The translations under genes were made by a program, and so were the position numbers. From positions 62,001 to 126,000 of the forward strand of contig JADJHP010000015.1 of the NCBI GenBank assembly GCA_016707525.1: a DNA stretch of 64,000 nucleotides, in the 5' to 3' direction. The notes under the pieces were generated by a model. That model did not search any database. It saw only the letters and a list, made by a program, of their open reading frames with translations, and had not been told where the DNA came from. Each line of letters begins with the position of its first letter. Position 1 is the first letter of the stretch. This document shows, piece by piece, positions 44,668 through 52,173 of this stretch. Source of the stretch: Ignavibacteriota bacterium. Lineage in GTDB: Bacteria; Bacteroidota; Ignavibacteria; UBA10030; UBA6906.

Positions 44668-44696
44668 TTGATTCTGTCGCATGGCCGTCGTACATT
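44668..44696 (+). promoter_or_regulatory. Promoter TTGATT-17-TACATT
   Basis: -35 TTGATT (44668-44673) and -10 TACATT (44691-44696) are 17 bases apart. Predicted transcription starts near 44703, giving a leader of about 170 bases before the propeller gene at 44871. Confidence 0.6.
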
Positions 44697-44713
44697 AGAG
44701 GTGTCACGCGGCT

Positions 44714-44775
44714 GGGGGGACGCACGATGTTCTGTGAGGAAGGGCTTCTTCATCTGCTGCGATGAAGGAGCCCTT
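44714..44775 (+). promoter_or_regulatory. Structured leader: GGGGGGACGCACGATG motif and attenuator-like hairpin
   Basis: The motif GGGGGGACGCACGATG (44714-44729) recurs in the leaders at 48680 and 52066. It is followed by a 15-bp stem with one G-T pair (44740-44754 with 44761-44775, loop TGCTGC) and then TGTCGTTTGT. Two further small stems (GGTGA/TCACC and AGACC/GGTCT) follow before the gene. The arrangement resembles a transcription attenuator; no known riboswitch class is recognised. Confidence 0.45.
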
Positions 44776-44870
44776 TGTCGTTTGTGAAAGCACGTGCGGT
44801 GATCTTTAAAGCGTCACCCCGGTGAAGAGACCCTTCTGTGGTCTACGGAATACGAAAGGAGCGGCACCGT

Positions 44871-47141
44871 ATGCTCAGATCAACGTTGCTTCAAGTTGTC
44901 GCTGGATTTCTTCTCTTGACGGCGCCGGTTGCCCAGGCACAATGGGAATACGCGTGCGGCGTGCCGGCACAAAGTATAGGCGCTGTGGGCAGGTCGGGGC
45001 ATTGGCTCTTTGTGAACGGTGTCTACCCGGATGAGCAGCTGGCGCTATCGACCGATGGAGGCGGAAGCTGGCGGCAGTCGACGCTCTGGAATGGTTCGCA
45101 CGCGTACGCTGTGGTCGAGACAAGCCAGGATACCATTCCCGTGATCCTCTTTAACCGGAAAGTCCGCCGGTCAACGGACCTCGGGATCACCTGGGTAACG
45201 GTTCCGGGAGCGATCGAGAGTGAGACTGTCGTGGGGCTCGCGTTTTCGCGGGGCACAGGAAACCCTGCCCATGGGATCCTGATCGCTGCGACAACAACAC
45301 ACGGGGTCTACCGGTCCGTGGATGCCGGCGTGCAATGGGTCCCGTCGAACGCAGGGTTGCCTTCAACGTCGCTGACAACGGCGCTAGCGATCGATTCGGT
45401 CTTTCTTGTTGCGACGTCGGACAAGAAGGTATTCCGCTCCGTGGACAACGGGGTATCGTGGACGTCTTCGAGCACCGGCATCACCGACACGAATGTCACG
45501 GCTCTTGCCGCGGTAGGGAGGGATGCGTTCGCCGCGAGTGGCACGCGTGTGTACCGTTCCTCGGATGCGGGTGCGACGTGGGCGAAGTATGAGCAGGAAG
45601 TTCCGTCGGAGATCAAGTCACTGGTGCCGATAACGACATCCGCGACCGGTGCTGCACCGATCCTGTTCGCTGTCTGTTCCGGCGAGTACTATCGCCGGGC
45701 GCCGGGTGATACGGGGTGGACACCGGGCACCACGTCATGGCTGTCGTACAGTCACGTAGGAGGGATTGCGTCCGTTGACACCGTCCTGTTGCTTGCCAAT
45801 GGGACGATGTTGCTCCGCTCCCTCGATGCTGGTACCACGTGGTATCCTGTGGGTCCGCTCGGCGATACTCAGGTTCTGGCCAATGGACATACCTCCAGCA
45901 AAAATGCAACGCCACGGCTGTATTCGCGCTTGTTCACATCAACGGATCGCGGTTCGAGCTGGATCGGCATGCGCCAGCATACTTCCTGGCCCAACGTCAC
46001 AGCCATTGCCGTCTCTTGCGATACGAGTCTGACCGGACACGACCAAATCGTGATCGGGACCGATTCCGCTGAGGTGGACCGCAGCACCGATGGCGGGGCC
46101 TCCTGGACCCGCTTGCGGGTGTCGGATGGTCCGCTGACGCCCCATGTCGTGCTCGGGGTGGCGGAGATCGATGGCCGGGTCTTCGCTTCGATACAGAGCT
46201 CGCGATACTACCATGCGGCTGGCGATACGATCGCTGGCATCCACCGGACAACGGATGGCGGTGCTTCGTGGACCAAGATGAACACTCCCGGATTGACGGA
46301 TACTCTGATCATTTCGCTTGACGCGTTCCGCGGGAAGACGGGAGGGCGTGTCCTCTTTGCTGGCGGGTGGGAGACGCTCTTCCGCTCGACGGATGACGGA
46401 GCGACATGGCAGGACATCGCCAGCGGCGTCCTGCACGCCGGCCGCAAGTTCATGCGTTCGCTGGGTCCCGACCTCTGGCTGTGCACACAGGGAACGCACT
46501 TTGTGGAATATCTCGATGACGGAACGCTTGTTGTCACGGACGACAGTGCACGTGTGTATCGGTCGACCGACGATGGTGTTACGTGGCAGGACAGGACGGG
46601 TGATCTCAACGCGGTCTTCGTGCGTGGTTTTGCCGTGACCCGGTCACGCATCGACCCCGCACATGTCTCCATGGCAGTGTGTACGGATAACGACATCCTC
46701 ACTTCCACTGAAGGGGGAACCCATTGGGACCCATTCTGGGAGGGATCGTATCGATTCTCCTTCGGAGCACCTCTGACGGCAGATGAAGAGTACGTGTACG
46801 CCGGGCCCGGGTGGTTGCGCCGGCGTCCATGGTCCCAGGCGGCGGTGGCCGATGTACTTCCTTCGACCGGAATCCCATCGGCATACGGGCTCGAGCAGAA
46901 TTATCCCAACCCGTTCAATCCATCGACGATGATCACGTATCAACTCCCGGCCCGCACGCATGTACACCTCGCAGTCTTCAACATCCTGGGACAGCAGGTG
47001 ATGGTATTGCAGAACGGAGAGTACGCTGCCGGACCCCATGCGGTCCGGTTCGATGCGTCGGGACTTCCGAGCGGGGTGTACTTCTATCGTCTTGACGCAG
47101 GAGTCTTCAGGCAGACCAGAAAGTGCGTTCTGGTGCGTTGA
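44871..47141 (+). CDS. T9SS-exported beta-propeller (Ycf48/BNR) protein
   Basis: 756-residue secreted protein with signal peptide (VVAGFLLLTAPVAQAQ). Many propeller motifs of the form S-T/x-D-x-G-x-x-W are visible: STDGGGSWRQS, STDLGITWVTV, SVDAGVQWVPS, SVDNGVSWTSS, SSDAGATWAKY, STDGGASWTRL, TTDGGASWTKM, STDDGATWQDI, STDDGVTWQDR. This suggests two stacked seven-bladed propellers. The tail is LEQNYPNPFNPSTMITYQLP...GLPSGVYFYRLDAG...KCVLVR. The ATG at 44871 follows AAAGGAG. Such proteins in this phylum are surface or secreted proteins with unknown ligands. Confidence 0.85.
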   Translation: MLRSTLLQVVAGFLLLTAPVAQAQWEYACGVPAQSIGAVGRSGHWLFVNGVYPDEQLALSTDGGGSWRQSTLWNGSHAYAVVETSQDTIPVILFNRKVRRSTDLGITWVTVPGAIESETVVGLAFSRGTGNPAHGILIAATTTHGVYRSVDAGVQWVPSNAGLPSTSLTTALAIDSVFLVATSDKKVFRSVDNGVSWTSSSTGITDTNVTALAAVGRDAFAASGTRVYRSSDAGATWAKYEQEVPSEIKSLVPITTSATGAAPILFAVCSGEYYRRAPGDTGWTPGTTSWLSYSHVGGIASVDTVLLLANGTMLLRSLDAGTTWYPVGPLGDTQVLANGHTSSKNATPRLYSRLFTSTDRGSSWIGMRQHTSWPNVTAIAVSCDTSLTGHDQIVIGTDSAEVDRSTDGGASWTRLRVSDGPLTPHVVLGVAEIDGRVFASIQSSRYYHAAGDTIAGIHRTTDGGASWTKMNTPGLTDTLIISLDAFRGKTGGRVLFAGGWETLFRSTDDGATWQDIASGVLHAGRKFMRSLGPDLWLCTQGTHFVEYLDDGTLVVTDDSARVYRSTDDGVTWQDRTGDLNAVFVRGFAVTRSRIDPAHVSMAVCTDNDILTSTEGGTHWDPFWEGSYRFSFGAPLTADEEYVYAGPGWLRRRPWSQAAVADVLPSTGIPSAYGLEQNYPNPFNPSTMITYQLPARTHVHLAVFNILGQQVMVLQNGEYAAGPHAVRFDASGLPSGVYFYRLDAGVFRQTRKCVLVR

Positions 47142-47154
47142 GAATAATTGTCAG

Positions 47155-47201
47155 CGGCCGGGAGGAGGCGGGTCCGGTCTCTCCGCCCACGCGCCCGGCC
47201 G
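47155..47201 (+). terminator. Branched hairpin after the propeller gene
   Basis: CGGCCGGG (47155-47162) pairs with CCCGGCCG (47194-47201). An inner stem GGCGG / CCGCC (47167-47171 with 47183-47187) makes a Y shape. It lies between the propeller gene and the barrel gene; no T-run. Confidence 0.4.
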
Positions 47202-47233
47202 AATTGTGCATCGCAAATTGAGAAAACGAGAAC

Positions 47234-48612
47234 ATGATCTGGATACATCGCTGGTTGATGGTATGTGCAGGCACACTCGCAATTGGGGTCTCGACCACAT
47301 GCTCACAGGATCTCCTTAGACTCTACGAGCCGCTTTTGCCGGCGGCGGTCCGGGACTCCGTCTCTCTGGCCAGCATGGCGCGGACGAATATTAAGATGTA
47401 TGCAGCGATCCACCCTGAACTGATCTCGTACTACATCGCCATGTTGCAGCTCCGGTTCTGTGATCACGACGAAGTGTCCGCCCTCACAGCCGGCCGTCGA
47501 CTCCGTGATCTGAAGTATGCATACCTTGAGCAGCGCCGCGATTGGGCGTTGCATGAACTTCACCTTCTCACACAGGACGTCAACGAATACTCCCTTGTGG
47601 AAAAAGGGCGTTCCGTCGTCGACGAGATGCTCTCCTTCCCGCCCCCGGCCTTTGTCGGACCTCTCATGGCTCAGGCCGACGACCCTGACCCCATCCGCCC
47701 GGGATTTCGCGACAGCGTCATCGCGATGTTCTATGAGAGCAGGGGGTTACACCGGACCGGTGTGCACGGTGATGCGGCGTCGCGGCGTGTACTTGCCGAA
47801 GATGCGATCCGCCAGAGATTCCTGTCACTCTCCCGTCACTTCGAGGGGAGACAGGAAGACACGGAGCGCTATCCATCATCGGTGATGACGGAGTACGCTT
47901 CACTTTGGTATGTCATCGATAGGACGACCCTCCAGGATTCCCTCCGGTTCCTTTCACGCTACCTGACCTACCGGTATGCCGGTGATCGGCCAGGCTCTTC
48001 CTTTGGTATCTCATTCGGCGGCCTCTACCTGTCGAGTCCCGTATTCTCGAGGTCCATAGGACTGTCGCCCCCCGTTTCTTACTCGATCGATGCGAAGGCG
48101 AGGTTCGATCGATGGATGTATATGATCGGCACTGCGTATGCGTTCACTCTGCGCGATGCATTGGTGCCGTTGAACCGGCTCCGGGTCTCCGCATCGTATG
48201 CATGGGCAACCGGGGACGGTCGGCAGCCGGCTGATGAGATCGTGGCCAACAGTATTCAACCCGCCGCGTCGTTTACGATGATGGAGGCCACCGTGCATTC
48301 CGTATCGACTCTTCAGATGAGCACAACGATACCCCTGTGGTATCCTATTGACGCAGTGTCGTTGTTCGCAGGTGGAAGCCTCGGCCTGGTCCGGGCAAGA
48401 TTCTCTCGCGTACAACTATGTGTACGCAACGATCGCCCCGGATAGCCTCGAAGACATACCATGCCGTGTCCGGGGAGAGAAGTGATCAGAGCCAATGGGG
48501 GTTCAGACTGGAGCCTTTGATCGGTGTCGATGTCCAATGCGGAGAGCATTGTGCGGTCGTCCTCACCGCATCCCTGAGGCGGGCGTCGCTTGAACTGGCG
48601 TGGTATCCATGA
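47234..48612 (+). pseudogene. Outer-membrane barrel-like protein with two frame breaks near its 3' end
   Basis: The first frame (47234-48445) encodes about 385 sensible residues: a signal peptide (WLMVCAGTLAIGVSTTCSQ), a helical region with YIAMLQLRFCDHDEVSALTA and RQEDTERYPSSVMTEYASLW, then barrel-like strands from about residue 255 (GSSFGISFGGLYLSSPVFSR). It then loses frame. The text continues as QDSLAYNYVYATIAPDSLED in the second frame and RSDQSQWGFRLEPLIGVDVQ...LASLRRASLELAWYP-like strands in the third, ending at 48612. One base too many in each of the runs 48393-48395 and 48472-48475 explains both shifts, giving about 458 residues. The family is not recognised. Confidence 0.6.
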
Positions 48613-48636
48613 TAGACCGATGGATTCACACCGGAT

Positions 48637-48665
48637 TTGACAATCCCGATTCCATTCTGCATCTT
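48637..48665 (+). promoter_or_regulatory. Promoter TTGACA-17-CATCTT
   Basis: -35 TTGACA (48637-48642) and -10 CATCTT (48660-48665) are 17 bases apart. Transcription should start near 48672, giving a leader of about 130 bases for the gene at 48803. Confidence 0.55.
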
Positions 48666-48678
48666 TCTCTATCAGTCT

Positions 48679-48762
48679 CGGGGGAGACACGATGCTGACG
48701 CCGCCCCCCGATGGCTGGGGAGGCTCTTCTTTTTTTTACTCAGCAGATGTTCTACTTGCTGA
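48679..48762 (+). promoter_or_regulatory. Structured leader: CGGGGGAGACACGATG motif and strong attenuator-like terminator
   Basis: The motif CGGGGGAGACACGATG (48679-48694) is followed by GCCGCCCC / GGGGAGGC (48700-48707 with 48717-48724) and then TCTTCTTTTTTTT, a textbook terminator located upstream of the gene it precedes. A second stem, TCAGCA / TGCTGA (48740-48745 with 48757-48762), follows. Reading into the gene must require antitermination or leakage; that is inference. Confidence 0.5.
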
Positions 48763-48802
48763 TCTCCCGCCGGTGGAGTTCTCTCGATCAGGGGGTACAC
48801 GT

Positions 48803-51481
48803 ATGGAAAAAATGAAGCTCATCATCTTCATGCTGGTGATAACTTTCTGTGGCACGACGCGGACAGAGGCCCAGTGGGAATCAGCTGCGCTCGGGCAGAA
48901 AGTCACTTCGCTGGTTTCGACTGCTACTACGGCGTATGCTGGAACAATCGGCAACGGAGTCTGCCGCTCGACTGACGGGGGTGCGAGTTGGAGCCCGGCG
49001 AATACGGGGTTGACAACCCTGCGGGTTCATGCTTTGGCTGCCACCAGCTCACATATCTTCGCCGGCACTGATTCGGGGGCATTCATCTCTTCGAATGACG
49101 GTGATTTCTGGTCGGAGATCAATCAGGGCCTCTCCCGGGTCCGGGTGTACGCCCTTGCTGCACGGGATTCTCTCGTTTTTGCCGGGACCTTGAATGGAAT
49201 ATTCCGGTCGTCAGACAACGGCACGAATTGGACCAAAGTGACACTGCCTTCAGGGTATACCCGTCTGACATACTCATTTTTACTGGATGGAGCCACCGTT
49301 TGGGCGGGGACGGAGGGGTATCACGGCATGCTCTATCGTTCAACGGACGATGGAATTTCCTGGGGTGCAACGACGAACCTGGGGACTGTGTGGAGCCTTG
49401 CAGTAATGGGTCCGCATCTGATCGCAGGAACGTACAATGGTGTCCGCCTGACATCGGACAGCGGGACAACCTGGCAGAGGATGAATGCCGGACTCACGAA
49501 TTTGGCGATACGGTCTCTGGTCGCGAAGAATGGATATCTGCTGGCCGGAACAATGGGTGGCGTGTCTGTTTCGGTCGACAGCGCGGGAAGCTGGATGTCA
49601 CTCAATGCGGGATTGACCGATACTGCCATCTTTGCGATGGCCGTTCACGGGCAGACGATCCTTGCCGGCTCAGACGGAAGAATCTGGAGACGAACTGCGA
49701 TGGATTTTGTACAACCGCCGGGGCCTCCTGTTCTGCGTTCACCTGCGATCAACGCAACCGCACAAGGAACCTCTCTTTTACTCAAATGGGAAAGACCTGA
49801 TCTGACCAGCTTCTTCCATGTCCAGGTTGGAACAGACTCTACCTTCATGAGTGGTGTGCTTGTTGACAGCGCCGCATATTCCGATACCGTCCTTCAACTC
49901 AACAATTTGAATGTGAGTCAGAAGTACTTCTGGAGAGTGGCTGCGTGGAATACTCATGGCCCAGGTGCCTACAGCGACGTATGGTCCTTTGAGGTGACCG
50001 CAGACGCCCCTCCGGCCCCTGTTCTCATTTCGCCGGCTTTGAATGGATCTGTCTACTGGATAACTGCCGAGCTCAAATGGCACCCGGCGCCAGGTGCCTC
50101 ATCGTACAGGTTCCAGGTTGCTCCCGATCCATCCTTTGCGTCCCCGTCGATCGATTCGACAGTCGCGGATACATCGGGACAGATATTCGTCGCTCTCATG
50201 ACGAGATGTTATTGGCGGGTCCAGGCAAAGAACGATTTTGGATCCGGAGCATTTTCTGACATCTGGCATTTCACCTCAATGCAGTCACCCCTGTTGGATG
50301 CTCCCCGTCACGGTGCGACCGGCGTCCCCCTGAGAGCAGTTCTCAAGTGGCATCCGGTCCCGGGGGCGACAGGGTATCGTATCATGGTGTCGAGGGGTGC
50401 CACGTTTGCCGTGCCGAACGTTGTCGATGATACCGTCCTCGTGGACACGTCGCGAACCACTATCGCGCTGAATCCGAATACATGGTACATCTGGCGCGTG
50501 CAGGCGCTCTTCGATTCTTTGGAAGGGCGGGCTTCACAGGCGCGGAGCTTTGACACGCGAACGAACGGAACGGTGGAGTTCTTTCCCCTGGGAAAGGGGA
50601 TACGATATCTCTATGCGTATTCCCGCTCGTACTACTATGCATATGGGGGAAAAGAATGGGATGTCGATTCGGGAACCGTATCATATGATATCATGGATGG
50701 GTCCTATTCGAACGACACGACAAGGGTCTGGACCATCAGTGAGAAGACCTCCTTGATGCACCATCATTGGAGCGAAAACGTGCTCGGAACGGTCCTGCAC
50801 GACTCGACGTACTGGCAGACCTCGACGTCGCCGATAAGCCTCACAGAGTCTCTCACAGGAAACCATGAATTGCTCTGTCAATCACGAGTGTGGTTCTTTC
50901 CGCAACTGCCGGACTCTCAGCCCGTCCCCCAATGGTCGGGTCGTGAACCTGTGTATCGATTCTGGCAGGATACGTCGCGCACTCTGAAGCAGTATCAACA
51001 ACCTCCTGACCCGGATAGGTATCAGAGCCTGCATTTCGTCGAGCAGAAGGGACTGGCTGACAGAACGTATTTCTTCAGAAGCAGCGGAAATCATGTGACC
51101 ATCATCTCAGAAACCGCAGTCCACGTGCCCATCCTTACTGGCGCGGATCACCTGGTGCCTCCCACACACCCGGAAGCGAGCATTCTTTCGCAGAACTACC
51201 CCAACCCTTTCAACCCATCGACGACGATCCGCTATGGGCTGCCGGCACGATCACATGTGACGCTGACTGTCTTCAATACCCTTGGCCAGCAGGTTGCCGC
51301 GCTGCAGAACGGGGAACAGGACGCGGGCTACCACGAAGCGATCTTCAATGCGGATCGACTGCCGAGCGGGGTGTACTTCTACACGCTGCAGGTCCGCCCT
51401 TTGGATGCCGTCCCTGGGCGCGACTCCAACGGGGGAACGGAAGTGTTTACAGAGACGAAGCGATCGTTGTTGATCCGCTGA
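48803..51481 (+). CDS. T9SS-exported propeller and fibronectin-type III protein
   Basis: 892-residue secreted protein. Signal peptide (LIIFMLVITFCGTTRTEAQ), one propeller of S-x-D/N-x-G-x-x-W motifs (STDGGASWSPA, SSDNGTNWTKV, STDDGISWGAT, TSDSGTTWQRM, SVDSAGSWMSL), then about three fibronectin III-like domains from residue 305 (LLLKWERPDLTSFFHVQVGT, AELKWHPAPGASSYRFQVAP, AVLKWHPVPGATGYRIMVSR). A further beta domain precedes the sorting tail SQNYPNPFNPSTTIRYGLP...KRSLLIR. The ATG at 48803 is preferred over an upstream in-frame start at 48692, which lies within the leader. Probably a surface adhesin or binding protein. Confidence 0.85.
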   Translation: MEKMKLIIFMLVITFCGTTRTEAQWESAALGQKVTSLVSTATTAYAGTIGNGVCRSTDGGASWSPANTGLTTLRVHALAATSSHIFAGTDSGAFISSNDGDFWSEINQGLSRVRVYALAARDSLVFAGTLNGIFRSSDNGTNWTKVTLPSGYTRLTYSFLLDGATVWAGTEGYHGMLYRSTDDGISWGATTNLGTVWSLAVMGPHLIAGTYNGVRLTSDSGTTWQRMNAGLTNLAIRSLVAKNGYLLAGTMGGVSVSVDSAGSWMSLNAGLTDTAIFAMAVHGQTILAGSDGRIWRRTAMDFVQPPGPPVLRSPAINATAQGTSLLLKWERPDLTSFFHVQVGTDSTFMSGVLVDSAAYSDTVLQLNNLNVSQKYFWRVAAWNTHGPGAYSDVWSFEVTADAPPAPVLISPALNGSVYWITAELKWHPAPGASSYRFQVAPDPSFASPSIDSTVADTSGQIFVALMTRCYWRVQAKNDFGSGAFSDIWHFTSMQSPLLDAPRHGATGVPLRAVLKWHPVPGATGYRIMVSRGATFAVPNVVDDTVLVDTSRTTIALNPNTWYIWRVQALFDSLEGRASQARSFDTRTNGTVEFFPLGKGIRYLYAYSRSYYYAYGGKEWDVDSGTVSYDIMDGSYSNDTTRVWTISEKTSLMHHHWSENVLGTVLHDSTYWQTSTSPISLTESLTGNHELLCQSRVWFFPQLPDSQPVPQWSGREPVYRFWQDTSRTLKQYQQPPDPDRYQSLHFVEQKGLADRTYFFRSSGNHVTIISETAVHVPILTGADHLVPPTHPEASILSQNYPNPFNPSTTIRYGLPARSHVTLTVFNTLGQQVAALQNGEQDAGYHEAIFNADRLPSGVYFYTLQVRPLDAVPGRDSNGGTEVFTETKRSLLIR

Positions 51482-51541
51482 TTCCGAAAAGAGAAGATGA
51501 CCATGCCGAAGATCAATGCTGCCTAGCATCGGGCGCACCGT

Positions 51542-51700
51542 ATGCCCGCTCGTGCCACATTAGACGAGCGTGTAGCATGGCATATTGCCCACCGCAAGGC
51601 ATGTGCATGCCGGACAGACCTGCCCGCATCCATCGAAGCGGAACTCAAACGTCGCGGAATCACACCCCCGAAGCCACCGGGGCGTGAAGGTCCGTCTTAA
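51542..51700 (+). CDS. Possible small protein with WHIAHxxxCxC motif
   Basis: A 52-codon frame, read by hand. It contains DERVAWHIAHRKACACRTDL followed by PASIEAELKRRGI, which looks like one helix pair with an H-x3-H-x4-C-x-C arrangement that could bind a metal. Short proteins of this look occur in Bacteroidota, but I cannot name a family. It lies between a T9SS cargo gene and a GGCCCGG hairpin that would serve as its terminator. No strong ribosome-binding site is seen. It could also be a remnant of a longer gene. Confidence 0.4.
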   Translation: MPARATLDERVAWHIAHRKACACRTDLPASIEAELKRRGITPPKPPGREGPS

Positions 51701-51717
51701 GTGGTCCATCGATCCCC

Positions 51718-51742
51718 AGGCCCCGGCTGTTCGCCGGGCCTT
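51718..51742 (+). terminator. Terminator-like hairpin
   Basis: AGGCCCCGGC / GCCGGGCCT with one bulged C and loop TGTTC, followed by TGCTTT. It is the counterpart of the hairpin at 54337-54363. Confidence 0.5.
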
Positions 51743-51916
51743 GCTTTGAACTGCAGTTCACGTTGATACTTTGGGTTTGAAGAAGGGGGGGGATGTGTGT
51801 ATCTAGGGGCACAAAGCAATTATCCATTGTCCATGGATCATGGATAATGGATAATTATGGAGAGTACCAAAGGAGGGACTCGAATCCTCACCCGGTGTGA
51901 GCCGGACTGGATTTAA
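51735..51916. repeat. Direct repeat, left copy: intergenic element, palindrome and tRNA-Leu 3' half
   Basis: About 180 bases matching 54355-54536 at high identity with a short divergent patch near 51803-51817. In order: TTGAAC...TACTTTGGGTTTGAAGAA, a G8 run with ATGTGTG, an AT-rich palindrome (51818-51856), and the 3' half of tRNA-Leu up to the anticodon loop. The match ends abruptly at GGATTT (51910-51915). Confidence 0.75.
51818..51856. repeat. AT-rich palindrome, copy 1
   Basis: An 18-base arm pairs around GAT with one G-T wobble; otherwise it equals the perfect copy at 54438-54476. Confidence 0.7.
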
Positions 51917-51950
51917 GGTCCGTCTTCCAACGGAATAGCTGGTGGTTTTT
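51865..51950 (-). pseudogene. Truncated/degenerate tRNA-Leu remnant
   Basis: The 3' half (51865-51915) is identical to the intact tRNA-Leu at 54485-54535 apart from one base in the T-arm region. Beyond the anticodon loop the match is lost; only a weak TTGGAAGACG resembling the D-arm remains. No acceptor 5' strand is found, so it cannot form a tRNA. Confidence 0.65.
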
Positions 51951-52022
51951 GCAACTCGATCTGTGTCGGACAGCAGAACCGGTGTGCGATGTGGGCTGAA
52001 GCCGCCAGATTCACTCACAAAA

Positions 52023-52051
52023 TTGACAACCCCGCTGCCGAGCTGTATATT
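52023..52051 (+). promoter_or_regulatory. Promoter TTGACA-17-TATATT with extended TG
   Basis: -35 TTGACA (52023-52028) and -10 TATATT (52046-52051), 17 bases apart, with TG just before the -10. This is the strongest promoter match in the window. Transcription should start near 52058. Confidence 0.7.
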
Positions 52052-52064
52052 CGGGTAGCACTAT

Positions 52065-52121
52065 CGGGGGAACGATGGAAATGCATATGCCTCTTGTCCT
52101 GAGTTGAAGGATGGGAGGCAT
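52065..52121 (+). promoter_or_regulatory. Structured leader: CGGGGGAACGATG motif and hairpin
   Basis: CGGGGGAACGATG (52065-52077) is followed by a 14-bp stem with three G-T pairs (52087-52100 with 52108-52121, loop GAGTTGA) and then TCGTGTTTC. The same order, G-run then ACGATG then hairpin, occurs before the genes at 44871 and 48803. Confidence 0.45.
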
Positions 52122-52173
52122 TCGTGTTTCATCCTGAATCCGATACAACCGCATGATAACCGGGGAAATTCTT

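Noticed and set aside
44703..44870. c-di-GMP, cobalamin, TPP or other known riboswitch in the leader
   Set aside because: None of the conserved core sequences I know can be found; only generic hairpins are present.
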